A stretch of 64,000 nt of DNA from Perkinsus olseni (Eukaryota > Perkinsozoa > Perkinsida > Perkinsidae), in assembly GCA_013115135.1 (NCBI GenBank), contig JABANP010000007.1:124001-188000 (forward strand), given 5' to 3'. Below the pieces are notes generated by a model. That model did no database searches. It saw only the letters and a list, made by a program, of their open reading frames with translations, and was not told where the DNA came from. Made by a program: the position numbers and the translations under genes. Positions 30,158 through 42,267 of this stretch are shown in pieces (the first letter of the stretch is position 1; each line of letters starts with the position of its first letter).

Positions 30158-33100
30158 ATGGACAATTACCACGTTCTTCATCTAATAGGAGAAGGATGCT
30201 TCGGCAAGGTATTCAAAGGAAGGCGAAAGTAGTACTGGGATGTGAAGGGTCAACGACGAACTTCCTCAATTATCTCCAGTTGAATTCTCTATGTGTGCCG
30301 AAGCTCGCCTAGCACCACTTGTAATGGAGCGGCTCGCTCTTTTCTACTCGGTAGCGGTAATCGAGTTAGGGTTCGCCTTCAATGATCATTCGGCAATGAG
30401 CCCCGACAACTTGACAATTGCTCAGTCGTACTTACGGTGGTTTCGTGCCAGCGCGTAACGAAGAATCTTCTGTGTGCGCGGATGAGGTATCTTTCAGGTA
30501 CACTGGTCGGGTAGTGGCGCTAAAATTCATAGCAAAAAGAGGGAAATCGGAAAAAGACTTGAAGAACCTTCGGCAAGAGATAGCGATATTGCAGCAGCTC
30601 AACCACGACCATATAATAATGATGGACGAGTACTTTGAGACGAGTAGTAGTGGGGAGTATCCTAAGTCGAAGCGTGCCGGATATGGAGAACTTGGGTCCA
30701 CTGGTGTGGCTCCAGGTACGGACTTTGTAGTTGTCACCGAGTTTGCTCATGGAGAGTTGTTCGAGATTTTTCAAGTGAGCCCAAGTGAGGGCGAGTGGCT
30801 ATTCCGGACGAGTGGTGTTAGGACGATAAGAAGCTCCCGGAAAGCGAAGTGCGGCGGATAGCTCAGCAGCTCGTGAAAGCCTTGCACTATTTGCATAGCA
30901 ATAGAGTTATACATAGGTAGTATCTTAGAATCTGTCGAGGACCAGCATCGACCTTGGATTCAGGGATATGAAGCCCCAGAATATCCTAGTAGGAGCGAAC
31001 AACGTTGTGAAGCTCTGTGACTTTGGCTTTGCTCGGGCGATGAGCTATAACACGATAGTGCTCACCAGCATCAAAGGCACGCCACTGTGAGTCCACTCGT
31101 CTTTTAGTGGAGTCGCCATAGGAGGTTCGGTAGGTATATGGCGCCAGAGGTAGTTCAGGAGCAGCCTTATAACCACACCGCGGATTTATGGTCTCTTGGT
31201 AGGGTATCTTAGGTTGATGCAGGGAAGATTCATGATAGGTGTCATATTATACGAGCTATTTGTGGGTACCCCTCCTTTTTATACCAATTCATTGTACAGT
31301 TTAATCCACCTCATCATCAAGGACCCAGTAAAGTATCCTAGTAACATGTCACCCGACTTTAAGTCCTTCCTCCAGGTGAGGGCTGCAGCGTCACCCATCG
31401 CAGTTCACAGTGTGGGTTTGCATCTCAGGGCCTTCTAGTGAAGAACCCTTCCAAGCGGTTGTCCTGGCCAGCCCTTACTCGACCATCCCTTCGTACCGTT
31501 AGACCTCGATTCACTATGTTGTAGATGCCCTTCCGCAGGTCCGACCCCGCCTCGTCCCCGGAGCGTCCTCTTGACGTTGGAAGTACCGCTTGGCAGCGGA
31601 AGTAGTAGTAATGGTGGAGTCACTCCAGCCGGGGCAGTCTCGCACCGGTTGGACAGCTCTGGGTGAGTGTTTGGGTCGTGGAGGCTGCCTTGTATGGTAT
31701 AAGCCTCAGAGGAAGCCAGCGAGGAGGGAGTAGGGGAGATACAACGCCAGGATCTATCGGTGCCATCAACCCTATCAGTCTTCGGATCCCCAGTACCTCT
31801 CCAATAGCGAGGGAGCGTGTAGGCGATGCTGGGCATCCTGCGTCCCGTATAGCCGCCACTGCAGACCATCACAGCCCCTGCCCTGCCCTCTAATAACTGG
31901 TTCGAGGTTATCGCCAAGGCAGTAGTGGACCCGAAGATGCTCCCGAACGATCCATCCTTCGCAGCCACGGTATTGCCTCTGCCCAGCCGGTCAGCGCCAT
32001 TCGTGTGCTCATCTCAGTGCCTGGACTTGCTGGAAAAATATGCGCAGCGATGTAGTAGTCGGACGTCGGAGGGAAAAAGCGATAGTGAGTACTCGGTGTC
32101 GCCGCCCGGGGTTGAACTCTAGACCTCAAGGTGGAGGAAATACGGTCAGGTGCGAGCCTCAGGGCGCTATTATCCCTGTCTGCTCCAGCGCCTCCGGTGA
32201 GCTCTCTGCTCCAGTACTTGGCCAATTTTTTGGTATACGTAACCCAATCCGGCGGAGGGTCAGCTACCAACCCAATGCTGGCTAAGCTCTTCGCCGCAGA
32301 CAGCAATCTGCCCTCGTCCACTATGGCCATCATAGAACGCTGTTGTAGGCTGACGCGACCGACCATTCGTATAGTGCCTCGGTAGGTGCTGCTGCCTCCG
32401 CCTCGAGCTCGGACTCCGAGTTCGAGACCGTCCTATCGGATGGTCTGAGGGTGGTAGGACTTTGGCTGAGGTACACGCCTGTGAACAGTCCAGACCGGCC
32501 ATCGTCTTCTGAGTAGGTTTGTCGCCGCCGCTGGAGCGTCCAATGCTGGGATGGACCAGTACGGGGCGGATCCCATCTTCGGGGCATCTGAAGCAGGAGG
32601 TGGCCCGTCAATTGCTGACCGCTTCCTCAGGACTGTACCCGATGTAGGAGAAGGGACCGGTCGTTCTCTGGGTTACCAGTCACTGGTAACTAGTAGAAGC
32701 CTTCCACGAGACCGTAGAGAGAGGCTTTCTGTTGCCTCTGCTCGTAGGGCTGCCCTAGGGTGTCGTGGGGGATGCTGTCAGGGCGGGTTATCAGATTAGG
32801 CAACCTTTCGTTGTGGCTGATAGTGGTTCTTGCATTGTAACCAATGCAATAACGTTAAGTACCTAAGCTAGGCTTGGCAAGGCGGCAGTCACAGCAAGAG
32901 CCTTAGTGCAATACAGCCATTTGTGGACCCCTCCCTCACACCTTCGGAAGACCTTCAAAACCTCATGAGACTGCACTCGGGAAGCGTAGCCCGTTCGACC
33001 TTCTCTCAAGATACTCTGTCGAGGCTCTGAGGCGTTACCAACCCGGCCGTCCCCGGGGGCTATCAACGTCTCGAAGTGCTGCGGAGTAGGGTTGTAGTCT

Positions 33101-36100
33101 GGCCCTTCGGCTCGGCGCCTGAGGTACCTCAGGTTCTCTTCGCAGCTCTAGCCCAACAGACCATCGCATGGTCGACAGCGGAGCGGAGCTCGGAGGCAGC
33201 TGAGCAGCTTCCGCAGGTGGGGTTGCTCATCTTGTAGGATGTGTAGTATGGTACCGTGTAGGCCGTGGAGGCGCTGAGGCGATGGGAGAGTGAGGGAGAG
33301 TCCTCCGCCTTGTTAATAGCGGTAGTGACAGCTGAGTACGATACATTCCTTGCCGTTGTTTATTCCATACCACTCCTTTCCCTTCACCTCCGCCCGTGGA
33401 AGATTCAGAGATCCAGGATTGACTCCCAGATACGGTCTCTCGCTGCTACTCTGGCTCGATCGGGACGTAGTTCTAGCGGAGCGAAGCTGGCCCGGGCCAT
33501 CCTCCAAGCCTTCGCCAGCTTATTACACAACTCCTACAGTAGTGGACCGCGCCCCACCCCTGTCGATGCTGACTTGTCCAGGCCCGGCCGACTCGGCTGA
33601 GTATGCGTCCACCGCCATGGCCTGGGCCTTCACGGACGGTGCGACACAACAGCGTTCGGCGGGGTATCATGATATTACGACACAGGCCCCGGAAGAAGTC
33701 GCTAGAGTGATAGGAGAAACGTGGAGGGCCAAGGTGGGGTAGTACCACACCAAACGCTACTCCTGACCTAGAGTGGCAGGTTATTGGGGCTCTGGAGAAT
33801 GCGTGTCGGACAGAGGCGGGCATTTGCCTGGCTGAGGTAGGTCTACACTGTACCGAGCTGGGAATACTCTGTCGCTTGGTTAGCTTCTCGTGGAGATGTG
33901 CCGTTCCAGCCAGTCCCCGTTGCGATATGACACCAACGCTCTTAAAGCTCCTAGTTGAACTAGGCCGTGCTGACAGCCCCGCCCCCGAGGACATCCTCGC
34001 CGTACTGGACCGTGATGGTAGTGGTAGTAGTAGGGCTGGTCGTGCATACGACTCGCTTCAGCCACACACCGACGGCACTTAGTGTACGAGGCGATGGCCC
34101 TTGCGACAGCCAATGGCTGCTCTATGCTTAGAAGCGATGGTGGGGTTACTCATCAGGCGCTTGGCTAATCATCCACTGCTATCAGGTGATGGTGTCATCG
34201 CAGTCGGCTTGGTGTTCAGTATAGTCAGCTCGGTACTAAGTCGACGAGGAGAAGATACCGTTACCAGCCTGACTCACAAGGAAGCAGTGTAGGGTGGCAC
34301 CTTTTGGAGGTCCTTACAGGTGTCCTGGCTGTTCAGCCTTGATTTTGTGGACAGAGCTGCGGCTGCTGCACGGAGCGTGAAGGACTGCCACCAACGGCTG
34401 ACCCCTCCAGCTATCCTCGTACCGATGACGGGTAGTGATCGCTCGAGATCCACCGCCCTTACAGGTCTTCCTGGCCTACCTCCTCTCGGTGGTGTTATCG
34501 GTTATTACGACCTCGGAGTTGTCCAAGACAGAAGTGAAGACAATGCTGCTGAATTGTGGTTTAATAGACGCTGTCGTCTACGAGCTCTGCTACATCGGGT
34601 GGGTCAGCCGTGCCCTGTGGGAATGGCAAGGTCAGGGCAGGTCCTCGCTCGCCCCTCGCAACGGCAACCCGCAAGTAGCTAAGGCGCTTGAGCTGGTCCG
34701 CAAGGTCGAGGGAGTCCAGTTAGGAGGGTATACAGCAGAGGCGCCAATGGACTCTGTCATGCGGTGAGGAAAATTTGGTATGCCGGACCACTGACAAACT
34801 TGAATGATCAGGCTATTGTTGTGCCTGGAGCCTGGCCGCCAGGAGCAGGATGTTAGGGCGGTCGTTTGCCGAGTTCTCCATTGGGACCCCAGCGCCACCC
34901 GATACGCTTGCAACTTCCTCCATTTGCTCTCACCAACACGACATGGCGTGGCAGCTGTCATTACTCTGCTGTGGGTCTCCCTGCGGTGGAACGGGGAGGC
35001 GGTGACGTCTGCCTCAGACACGACTACCGGGAGGTTCTAGAGCCTCGGATATTCCTAAGGACCTTCCTAGTGCTCGCTCGAGGCCTCCGGGCAATTCGGC
35101 CGAGAGAGGAAGCGGAGACCTCCACACGGTACGGCTGAAGGGGGTCTTCGGCTCCGCAGGTGGTCCCGCAGGTTGCTATTGGCGACGGCCGTGGCGGCAT
35201 CGGCTGCCCTGTCTGATGATCGGAGTGGTAACCTCACCAACGAGTTCATCGAGAGTCGAGTCATCGCCACATTGGTGGGAGAGGGAGGCTGCCTTCCTCC
35301 CGTCTCGCTATGGCATCTTCCTCCTCAGTGTAATCTGCTATCGGAGTTCCCCACCATACCCACTGAGGCCGTGACCCTCTTCTCGTGTCTGGTGCTGCAC
35401 CACAACTCCCTGGCTGGCCAGTTCGTAGCGGCTGCCGGCTTACAGCTCTTCAAAGTGAGGATCGCTCTTTCGAAGGTTTCAGTAAAAGCTGCGTTACAGT
35501 GTGATTATGCTCGCTGTGCTTGGGGCTGACCTAGTCATGGCAGTAGAAGCAAAGCGGCGAGTTGTGCAGCTCCGTGTCTTTTCAGAGATTTGCTGTTCTC
35601 TCTAGCCCCGACGAGCAGGCCTTGGTGGATGCCTTGCTGGTAAGGGTACGGTCCTCAGTAGATGGAATCTTCCTCTCACTCTAGGTCGTCTCACACATAG
35701 CTCGACAAAGCAAAGATTTCTATTCTGCTATCGAGAAGATGTCCCCCTATGAAGCCCTCCGAGACAACTGCGCCCACTCGTCCGCAGGAGTAAATCCGCG
35801 GTATCTTAGGTCGATGATGAGCTTCCGCAGGTACGAGCCAAAACGTGTAATGCGGTCGGAAATATGGCACGACATTCTGACTTCTTCTACACAGCCTTTG
35901 AGGAGTGAGCTATCCGAGTTTCTCCCTCCATCAGCGCGGCAACTCCATCGCAGGCACGACCTAGTCGCGGCCCTCTTGCCGCTCTGCTCGGACCCTGACG
36001 CGACAGTGCGGAAAGTTCGCGTCCTTCGCTCTGGGTAACTCGGCCTTCCACAGCGCAGGGCTGTATCGCCACTTGAAGCAAGCGCTGCCGTACTTGGTGG

Positions 36101-36597
36101 ACCTGCTGAGTGGGTTTTACTGACACCTCTAGCTGTTGTTAGCAGTAGCAGCTTCAGACACGGAGGAGGACGAGAAGACCCGGGCTAACGCAGCCGGGGC
36201 TCTTGGCAATCTCGTTCGGAACAGCAATGAGCTGGTTCGTCCGATGATCGAGATGGGAGTGGGGAGCGCTCGCTCGAAAGATTCCCCACCTGCCGGTCTC
36301 AGGCACTGGAAGGCCTCCTCAATGTCGTGGAGCGAAGGCTGTTAGCTTCGCCGATACAGTCCGGCCCGGCCGACTCCTCCGTCAAAATTTCCCTGTTTTC
36401 CCTTGGTAATCTTGCCGTCCACCGCCACTGCAAAGACGCTCTGGTACGCCATCTACGGCCGCCGCGTTCTCCCCACTCCCCGCCCTCAGTTGCGTCTCCA
36501 CTGCGCTTCCGATCTGTCGCAGAGTGAACGATCGATGCGGCACCAGTCGGCAGCCCAGCGGAAGACCAGGTCACTGTACGATACTCCAATCGACTGA
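30158..36597 (+). CDS. Fused/STK36-like Ser/Thr kinase with armadillo-like tail
   Basis: The kinase domain is assembled over about ten exons: [11 protein letters not shown] (P-loop, residue 10 on), [11 protein letters not shown] (VAIK lysine), [14 protein letters not shown] (hinge), [10 protein letters not shown] (catalytic loop), [19 protein letters not shown] (DFG and activation loop), [16 protein letters not shown] (APE), [20 protein letters not shown]. The GEL hinge and ARAMS...[12 protein letters not shown] block are the hallmarks of Fused/STK36, which works in cilia (central-pair assembly) and, in animals, Hedgehog signalling. The kinase end [15 protein letters not shown] needs one extra base (31477) to be skipped. 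The rest, to TGA at 36595, is helical repeats such as [21 protein letters not shown] and [20 protein letters not shown], typical armadillo repeats, as in the animal protein. Introns are numerous and short. The 14-bp motif occurs in a coding exon at 33474. Confidence 0.87.
33474..33487 (+). repeat. dispersed 14-bp motif, copy 4
   Basis: Exact TAGCGGAGCGAAGC within the tail region of the STK36-like gene, next to the exon that encodes [13 protein letters not shown]. Confidence 0.65.
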
Positions 36598-36906
36598 TGA
36601 GTAAGTTGACAGCGCCGCCAATCAATCAAGCATCACCGCAAGGCTGACGACGTCGTCCCTTCAAAATTGATGAGGGCCACTGGTGGACCTAATTCGCTCA
36701 TCCCCGTTACGACATGCGAATTTACGTTTCACAAATGGGCTCATCATCCCGAAGACTTTGGTTGAGTGGGCGGCGGCCGAGTGCGACGGGGATTGACTTC
36801 TTTCTAGGCAGGAGGGGTCGATCGTTTCTTCCTGCCGGGTGGCGCAGATTGTCGTGGTATCATTCCTGCGCAGTTGAGCCTGGTCTACCCTTGATCCTCC
36901 CTCCTC

Positions 36907-39442
36907 ATGTCTGCGGCGGATAAGTACTCTATCATCAGGACGAAGGGTATCCAGCATCCCCAGCCCGTCAGGCCGGCTCGCTATCGGCGGGGGAAGGTGG
37001 GTCGTTGTCGAACTCACAACGAGGTCCTGTCATTTCGTCCGTAGATGCCTGAGTTCGTGGTGCATGAGATGGAGGAGCAGGAGGAGGAAGAGCGACGGGA
37101 CAGGCTGGAAGTAAGGCCGTGCCGTGCTACGGTCATGGTGACCTATTCCTTCGGTGTCTGTCAGGTGAAAGATGAGGAGGCTGCCTCGACCCGCCGGCCT
37201 CAGCCAGTGGCCCCTCGGGTCATCTCGCAAGCCGAAGAGCCCGACAGCGAGGAGAGTGGCTCCGAGTCCGATGATGATGGACCCAGTCGAGCGGAACTAC
37301 TTGCGCGGGCGGTAGGTCGGAGGGTTAATGACCACTCGAGGTTACTAGTCACTACGCAACTTCCTTTCAGCGACAACTGGCAGCCGATCGAGCAAAGCAT
37401 CAAGCGAGCGTTGTGGCGACAGGTGAGGCGGGCGATGGGGTGATTGGTGGTGCATACTCCTGTGTATGAGAGCCTCCTGGGCGTCGTTGTCGATGTTGAT
37501 GGATGCCGTGGATTGTGTAGGTGGTACGGATGAAGCTGATGAAGATTCGGACGATGAGGACAATCGAGCCGCCCTTATCGCCAAATCGGTGAGTCATCGG
37601 GGCTGTTCGTCAGCCAAGGATGCTGGAGCTGCTCCTTTACGCTCGGTGACTAGCAAACGGGCCCTTGATGACGTGGCGTTCTGCTCTCTCAGAGACATGC
37701 TGTTGAGGAGCGAGTCAAGCAGGAGGAAGCGGTGGCTGCTGCAAGTAGTGACCCTCGTGATCGACCCATCGGCCCGTTCATGTGCGGAGTTTCTGTCATG
37801 GGTCTGCTTCTCAGGACGAGAGGAAGCCGACATTGATGAGGATGAGGACCTAGAGGACGAGGAAGATGAGGAGGAGGAGGAGTCTAGTGAGAGTGAATCA
37901 AGCAGTGATAGCGAAGATGACGGGCCTCTCCTCGCTGGGCCACGGTTCAAGCCAGTAAGTCTTGCGAAGCGCAGGATCACTACCGTGGACGGATTGGTGT
38001 CAGGTATTCGTCCGGAAGGGGGAGCGACACAGCTCGGCGAAGGTCGGCAACCAGATGCAGTATTTGGAGAAGTGAGACTGGAGCTGCTCCCTACCAGCAA
38101 ATCAGATTTGCTCGTTTGCGATAGATATAACGAAACGACTGAGGATGCTGAGCGGAAGAAGCATGAGAAGGAGGACGCCATTGTAGCAGCCATCTCTGGT
38201 AGTCGCCGTGTTCACTCTTTTCACTGCCCGACCACGCGGTAGCCTTCACAACAATGAGTTCTTTTTCGCGATCGTCTGGTCGTCCACTGCTTTGCCTGAG
38301 GTTTCTGTCGGCAATCAAGGATTTCGGCCCGTAGGTGTGTCCGAAGATGTCGCAGACGGTCAGCCGGGCGATGATGAGGAAGAGGATACAGCGGTCGTGC
38401 CAGAGTTGGGCGAAGTGAGTCGATCCGGTCGTTGGTTTTGGTCGTATGGTGCCCCGTAGGACTTCACGCCAGCAACGCATCAGGAGTGGGTGCTTCGCAT
38501 GCTCGAGCGACGATACGCTGTAGACAAGGCGGCAAAGGAGAGGCGCGAGGAGGAGGCCGAGATCCTGAGAAGACGTAACTTGACGGACGAGCAGAGGGCT
38601 AAGGTCGGCACGCGGGCGCGTTCACTGGGCTTTATGTGGGAGGTGTGCTGCTGTGTAGGAAGATGAGGAGATCGCGAAAAGTACCCCCAGCGGGAGCACT
38701 CGAAGAACTTCGTGTTCATGCAGAAGTAGGGGTTTTGCTTGCTGTGCCGCCTTTCCTTGTCGTCACCCGTCTTGCTTAGATACTACCATCAGGGTGCCTA
38801 CTACCAAGATCTCCGAAACGAGGGCAAGGAGGAACTCTACTTGCGAGACTACCAAGCTCCGGTAGATCAGCAGTTCCTCGTTAATCGACCGTCACTGTCA
38901 CGGACAGGTGGAAGCCGATGCGTTCGTCCAACGCATGGCTGAAGAGCAAGACCACGCTGGTGACGAGGCCGCGACTCGTCTGTTGAAGGGACAGATGCTG
39001 CGAAGAGGCCAGTACGGTAAAATAGGGCAGACGAAGGTAAGCCTGGTCAGTTGCAAAAGACGCAGATTCTGATCGGACCGCTCTCAGTACACTCATCTTT
39101 CGGCGGAGGATACTACGCAGTTTGATGCACCGTGGAGCGTACGGGCAGCACAGGAGGGCAAGGGACCCACGCCGGGCAGCTTTGAAGCGGAGGCTCGGGA
39201 GAGCGTCCGGAAGGTGCAGGAGCGGATGCGATCGAAAATGGCGGGTGAGTTGGGAAGCAGCTAAGTCGTGGTATTGTTGGAGCCGTTGGCCCCATAGCTT
39301 CGCGCAAAGAGTTCCTTCCTTGGGAGAGATGCGCTCCAGGGCCATTACTGGGGATTTTGAAATTTCCGTAGGTTTCAAGAACAAAGATACGTTTGAGCTA
39401 CCTCATCATCGGAAGAAGCAGCGAACCTCCGGACCATCGTAA
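36907..39442 (+). CDS. MFAP1 homologue (spliceosomal protein)
   Basis: MFAP1 (yeast Spp381 relative) is a component of the precatalytic spliceosome (B complex). Exons joined by short introns give MSAADKYSIIRTKGIQHP, then MPEFVVHEMEEQEEEERRDR, acidic serine-rich stretches (DSEESGSESDDDG; EEEEESSESESSSDSEDDG), then FKPVFVRKGER, a charged helix ending EILRRRNLTDEQRAK, the FMQKYYHQGAYYQD signature, QYGKIGQTKYTHLSAEDTT with FDAPW, and a basic C-terminus (HHRKKQRTSG) before TAA at 39440. These blocks follow the animal protein order (FLQKYYHRG; SGRTKYTHLVDQDTTSFD). The joins around 38640-38680 are uncertain. Nuclear location is expected. Confidence 0.9.
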
Positions 39443-39744
39443 CGTATATTCACCCTTATGTACAGTAACATTAACAACACCACCAAGTAAGGTTTCAATA
39501 TCGACTCAACCGTCGTGTCGCGTTTGATTAATTTCTGGGCGAGCGAAGATGTTGCTGCTTTTATGGACATCCCGCGGCACTTCGCTCCGCGGACTGCAGC
39601 CAAAGCTTTGTAGCGGCGGCCCGGCTGAGATGAGTTATGGTTGGTTTTTTCGCCCTTCGAGGAAATGGTCGCTCGCTCGGTAAGGTCTGATTTCAACTCG
39701 TCGTTGCTGTCAGTTTTACTTTTCCTCTTCAATTTCTGTTGCTC

Positions 39745-41544
39745 ATGGCAATCAGAGGATTAACGTTCGTGGCGGGTCTCCTTTGTGGGGCCTCTGCCGC
39801 CGCCGCCAGTGAGATCCGCGAGGTTATGTCCCGCGGTGGTGGCTTTGGTAGTCTTGACAGCGACGCCTTCGTCCAGGAGGCCGTTGTGACCAAGAGCGAC
39901 GGCAAGTTCGACGTTATTCCGATGGCCCGTGACACCCCCTTGGCTGTTGCCTCGGGCTTGTACACTGAGACTATGTTCGATCTGGGTTGGGACCAGCTCC
40001 AGTTGGACTCCTGGATCTGACTACTACTCGGACCTCGACAGGATGTACGCCCTCGGTTACTTGGAGTCTTACTTCCTTCACGACCGTATCTACGATTTCT
40101 GGACCAACTACAAGCACAACGATGTGGACAAAGCTCCTGAGGGCGTCAGGGAGTGGTTCGAGGACCAGCGGGCCTACGTGAAGATCATGACCGAGATCAG
40201 CGAGGATCCCTTCTGGAAGCGCATGGCCTACGTCCAGGCTCAAACTCAGGGCTTCATCGATGGTTACCAGCGTTACCACTCCAAGGGCAAGGAGATCGAC
40301 CCACTTGATATGTACATCCTCCAGTCTTGGGGAGATCTCGGTGACGTCGCCGCCGCTTTTAATGATGCCAAGAAGTTGGAGGAGGGTCGTGTTCTCAGTG
40401 AGAGTACTCCAGCCTCTACCGCTCCATTCGTGGCCGGCCCCGGTACTCTTGATGAGGGTAGCTGCACTGGTCTTATCCGCCTTATGCCCGATGGAGAGAT
40501 CGCTGTGGCTCATAACACCTGGCGTCTTTATGAGGGGTTCATCCGAGTCTTCAAGAGAGTGACTTACCCCAACAAGCTCACTGTGACCATGAGTAGCACC
40601 CCCGGTCTCATCCACAGTAAGGATGATTTCTACGTCCAAGAAAATGGTAATCTGATTGCCATCGAGACCACCAACGCTATGCACGATAAGGAGATCTCGG
40701 CCACTATTGCTACTGATCCCGAGGCTCGTCATGTCGCTCCCTCTCGTGGCAGCGCATCACTTCCTCTGTGCTGTTCTCTACCAGCAGTGAGGAGTTCGTC
40801 CACTCGATGATTGACGAGTACAACTCCGGTACTTACAACAACCAGTGGATGGTCGTGGATGTTGCTAAGCACCACGCCGGCGAGCGCGAGGGTGTCGCCA
40901 TGATTGCCGAGCAGTCGGTCAGCTATGCTCATCTCGGTGACATTTCCAGTGTTCTTTACAACAGGGGCTACTGGAAGTCCTATAACATCCCCTACTTCCC
41001 CGACGTCTTCGAGCAGATGGGCTACGACGACTCCGATCCTCAGAGCAGCTACCACAAGGCCAGCCGCAGTCTCATCAGTGACCGCGATGCTCCCGAGCTC
41101 TCCAACGTCGCCGATGTCATGCTCTTCTCTCGTTACAACGAGTACATCACCGACCCTCTCTCCTACGGTTGCCCTCGTTTGACCATTGCGTCCCGTTACG
41201 ATTTGAGTGATGAGATGATGTGCGGTGCTGGTGCTGGTCCGAGGGCCTTTGGTGCGATTGACGCTAAGGTTGTGAGCTCTGGTGACATGAAGACCGTTCA
41301 CGCTGTCTCGGGTCCCACCAACGATCCTGAGAACGGCATCCCCGTCTTCGAGTGGAGTACATCCGGTGTTGATGACCAGATCATGCATGTCGGCATGCCC
41401 GATCGTTTCGACTTCCCCTGGGTCCGTTTCAACGCCCACTCTTGGGATACCGAGGCTCTTACCGATGCTGGTCAGGAGTACTATGATGACGCTCGCATCG
41501 TCGCCGTCCAAGTTGAGAAGTCCGGCAAGACCCTCCTTATCTAG
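39745..41544 (+). CDS. phospholipase B-like (PLBD) Ntn-hydrolase, needs frameshifts
   Basis: This intronless gene encodes a lysosomal/secreted PLBD1/2-type amidase or phospholipase. A signal peptide opens it (MAIRGLTFVAGLLCGASAAA, start 39745; a TTG six bases upstream is not used). The N-terminal nucleophile cysteine lies in DEGSCTGLIRLMPDGE, followed by the family block IAVAHNTWRLYEGFIRVFKR, the EYNSGTYNNQWMVVD block and a C-terminal SYGCPRL...RFNAHSWDTE region. The reading frame breaks twice. At 40018, ATC is followed directly by TGA; skipping one T gives DYYSDLDRMYALGYLE, the expected continuation. Near 40733-40743, frame must change again (a net +2, or two +1 skips) to reach SWQRITSSVLFSTSSEEF. 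All three parts are well conserved, so it is either a functional gene with unusual decoding, a young pseudogene, or a sequence error. Confidence 0.88.
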
Positions 41545-42267
41545 ATCTGTTCTACTGACCTATAAGGACCTTTCCTTGGTCTTGTATTAATGTGTTCATG
41601 CAACACTGCTGCCGTCTTGTCTATTCTAGATGGTATTTTTTGATGGCACTTACGTAGGGTTTGGCCGTCCTGGCCACCCATTTGTCTTAAAAGCTTCCTC
41701 GTCGTTCAAACAGCATAAGTTTGTTCGATAGTAACGATGTCTTTTCGATCCATCGCTCGAGCGTGGAGAGTGTACAGAATTTTGCGTTACTGAAAGTTAC
41801 TGTTGCTGATTATCGGAAGAGACGCGTCCATTGGATGTTAAACCGTTTGCAACAATCACTTGGGAGTGATGTTGATGTGTTCTAGTCTGGGACATCCGAG
41901 CAAACTATTATTGCTATTATTAAACTATCATTATTAAGTTGCGATCTGGTATAACGAATACCCGTCGGAACGAGCAGAATGTCTTGGGCACTGTTGGTTA
42001 GCCAGCCCCAAGAACTTGTACTTCCCACTCATTACAAGTACGTACGTACGCGTACGTACCACCCATGTACACTTGCATTGGAAAGAGGAGATGCGGTTCT
42101 CCTTCCCCCTGGTCTCAAACACCAGAGAACACAACAAGCACAAGCTGTCGCTTCACATGATAGTCAACTATCAATACTCATGGGTAAATTATGGTCGGGT
42201 CGACGGCTTCCGTTGGAGTCTCCTGGGCGAAGCCTTTACGGACACGGACACTAAAATTGATTAGCAC
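41545..42267. other. intergenic between convergent genes
   Basis: It holds the 3' regions of the PLBD and LCWC-repeat genes. It includes an 18-bp perfect palindrome at 42042-42059 within a TACG run. No gene was seen. Confidence 0.5.
42042..42059. repeat. 18-bp perfect palindrome in a TACG microsatellite
   Basis: GTACGTACGCGTACGTAC reads the same on both strands and is flanked by one more TACG unit on the left. Confidence 0.7.

Noticed and set aside
37830..37915. GAG/GAT-rich run as a microsatellite
   Set aside because: It encodes the expected acidic stretch of MFAP1.
38340..38420. Possible frameshift in the MFAP1 acidic segment
   Set aside because: Counting residues from the conserved tryptophan to NLT shows correct spacing when the exons are joined in frame, so no shift is needed.
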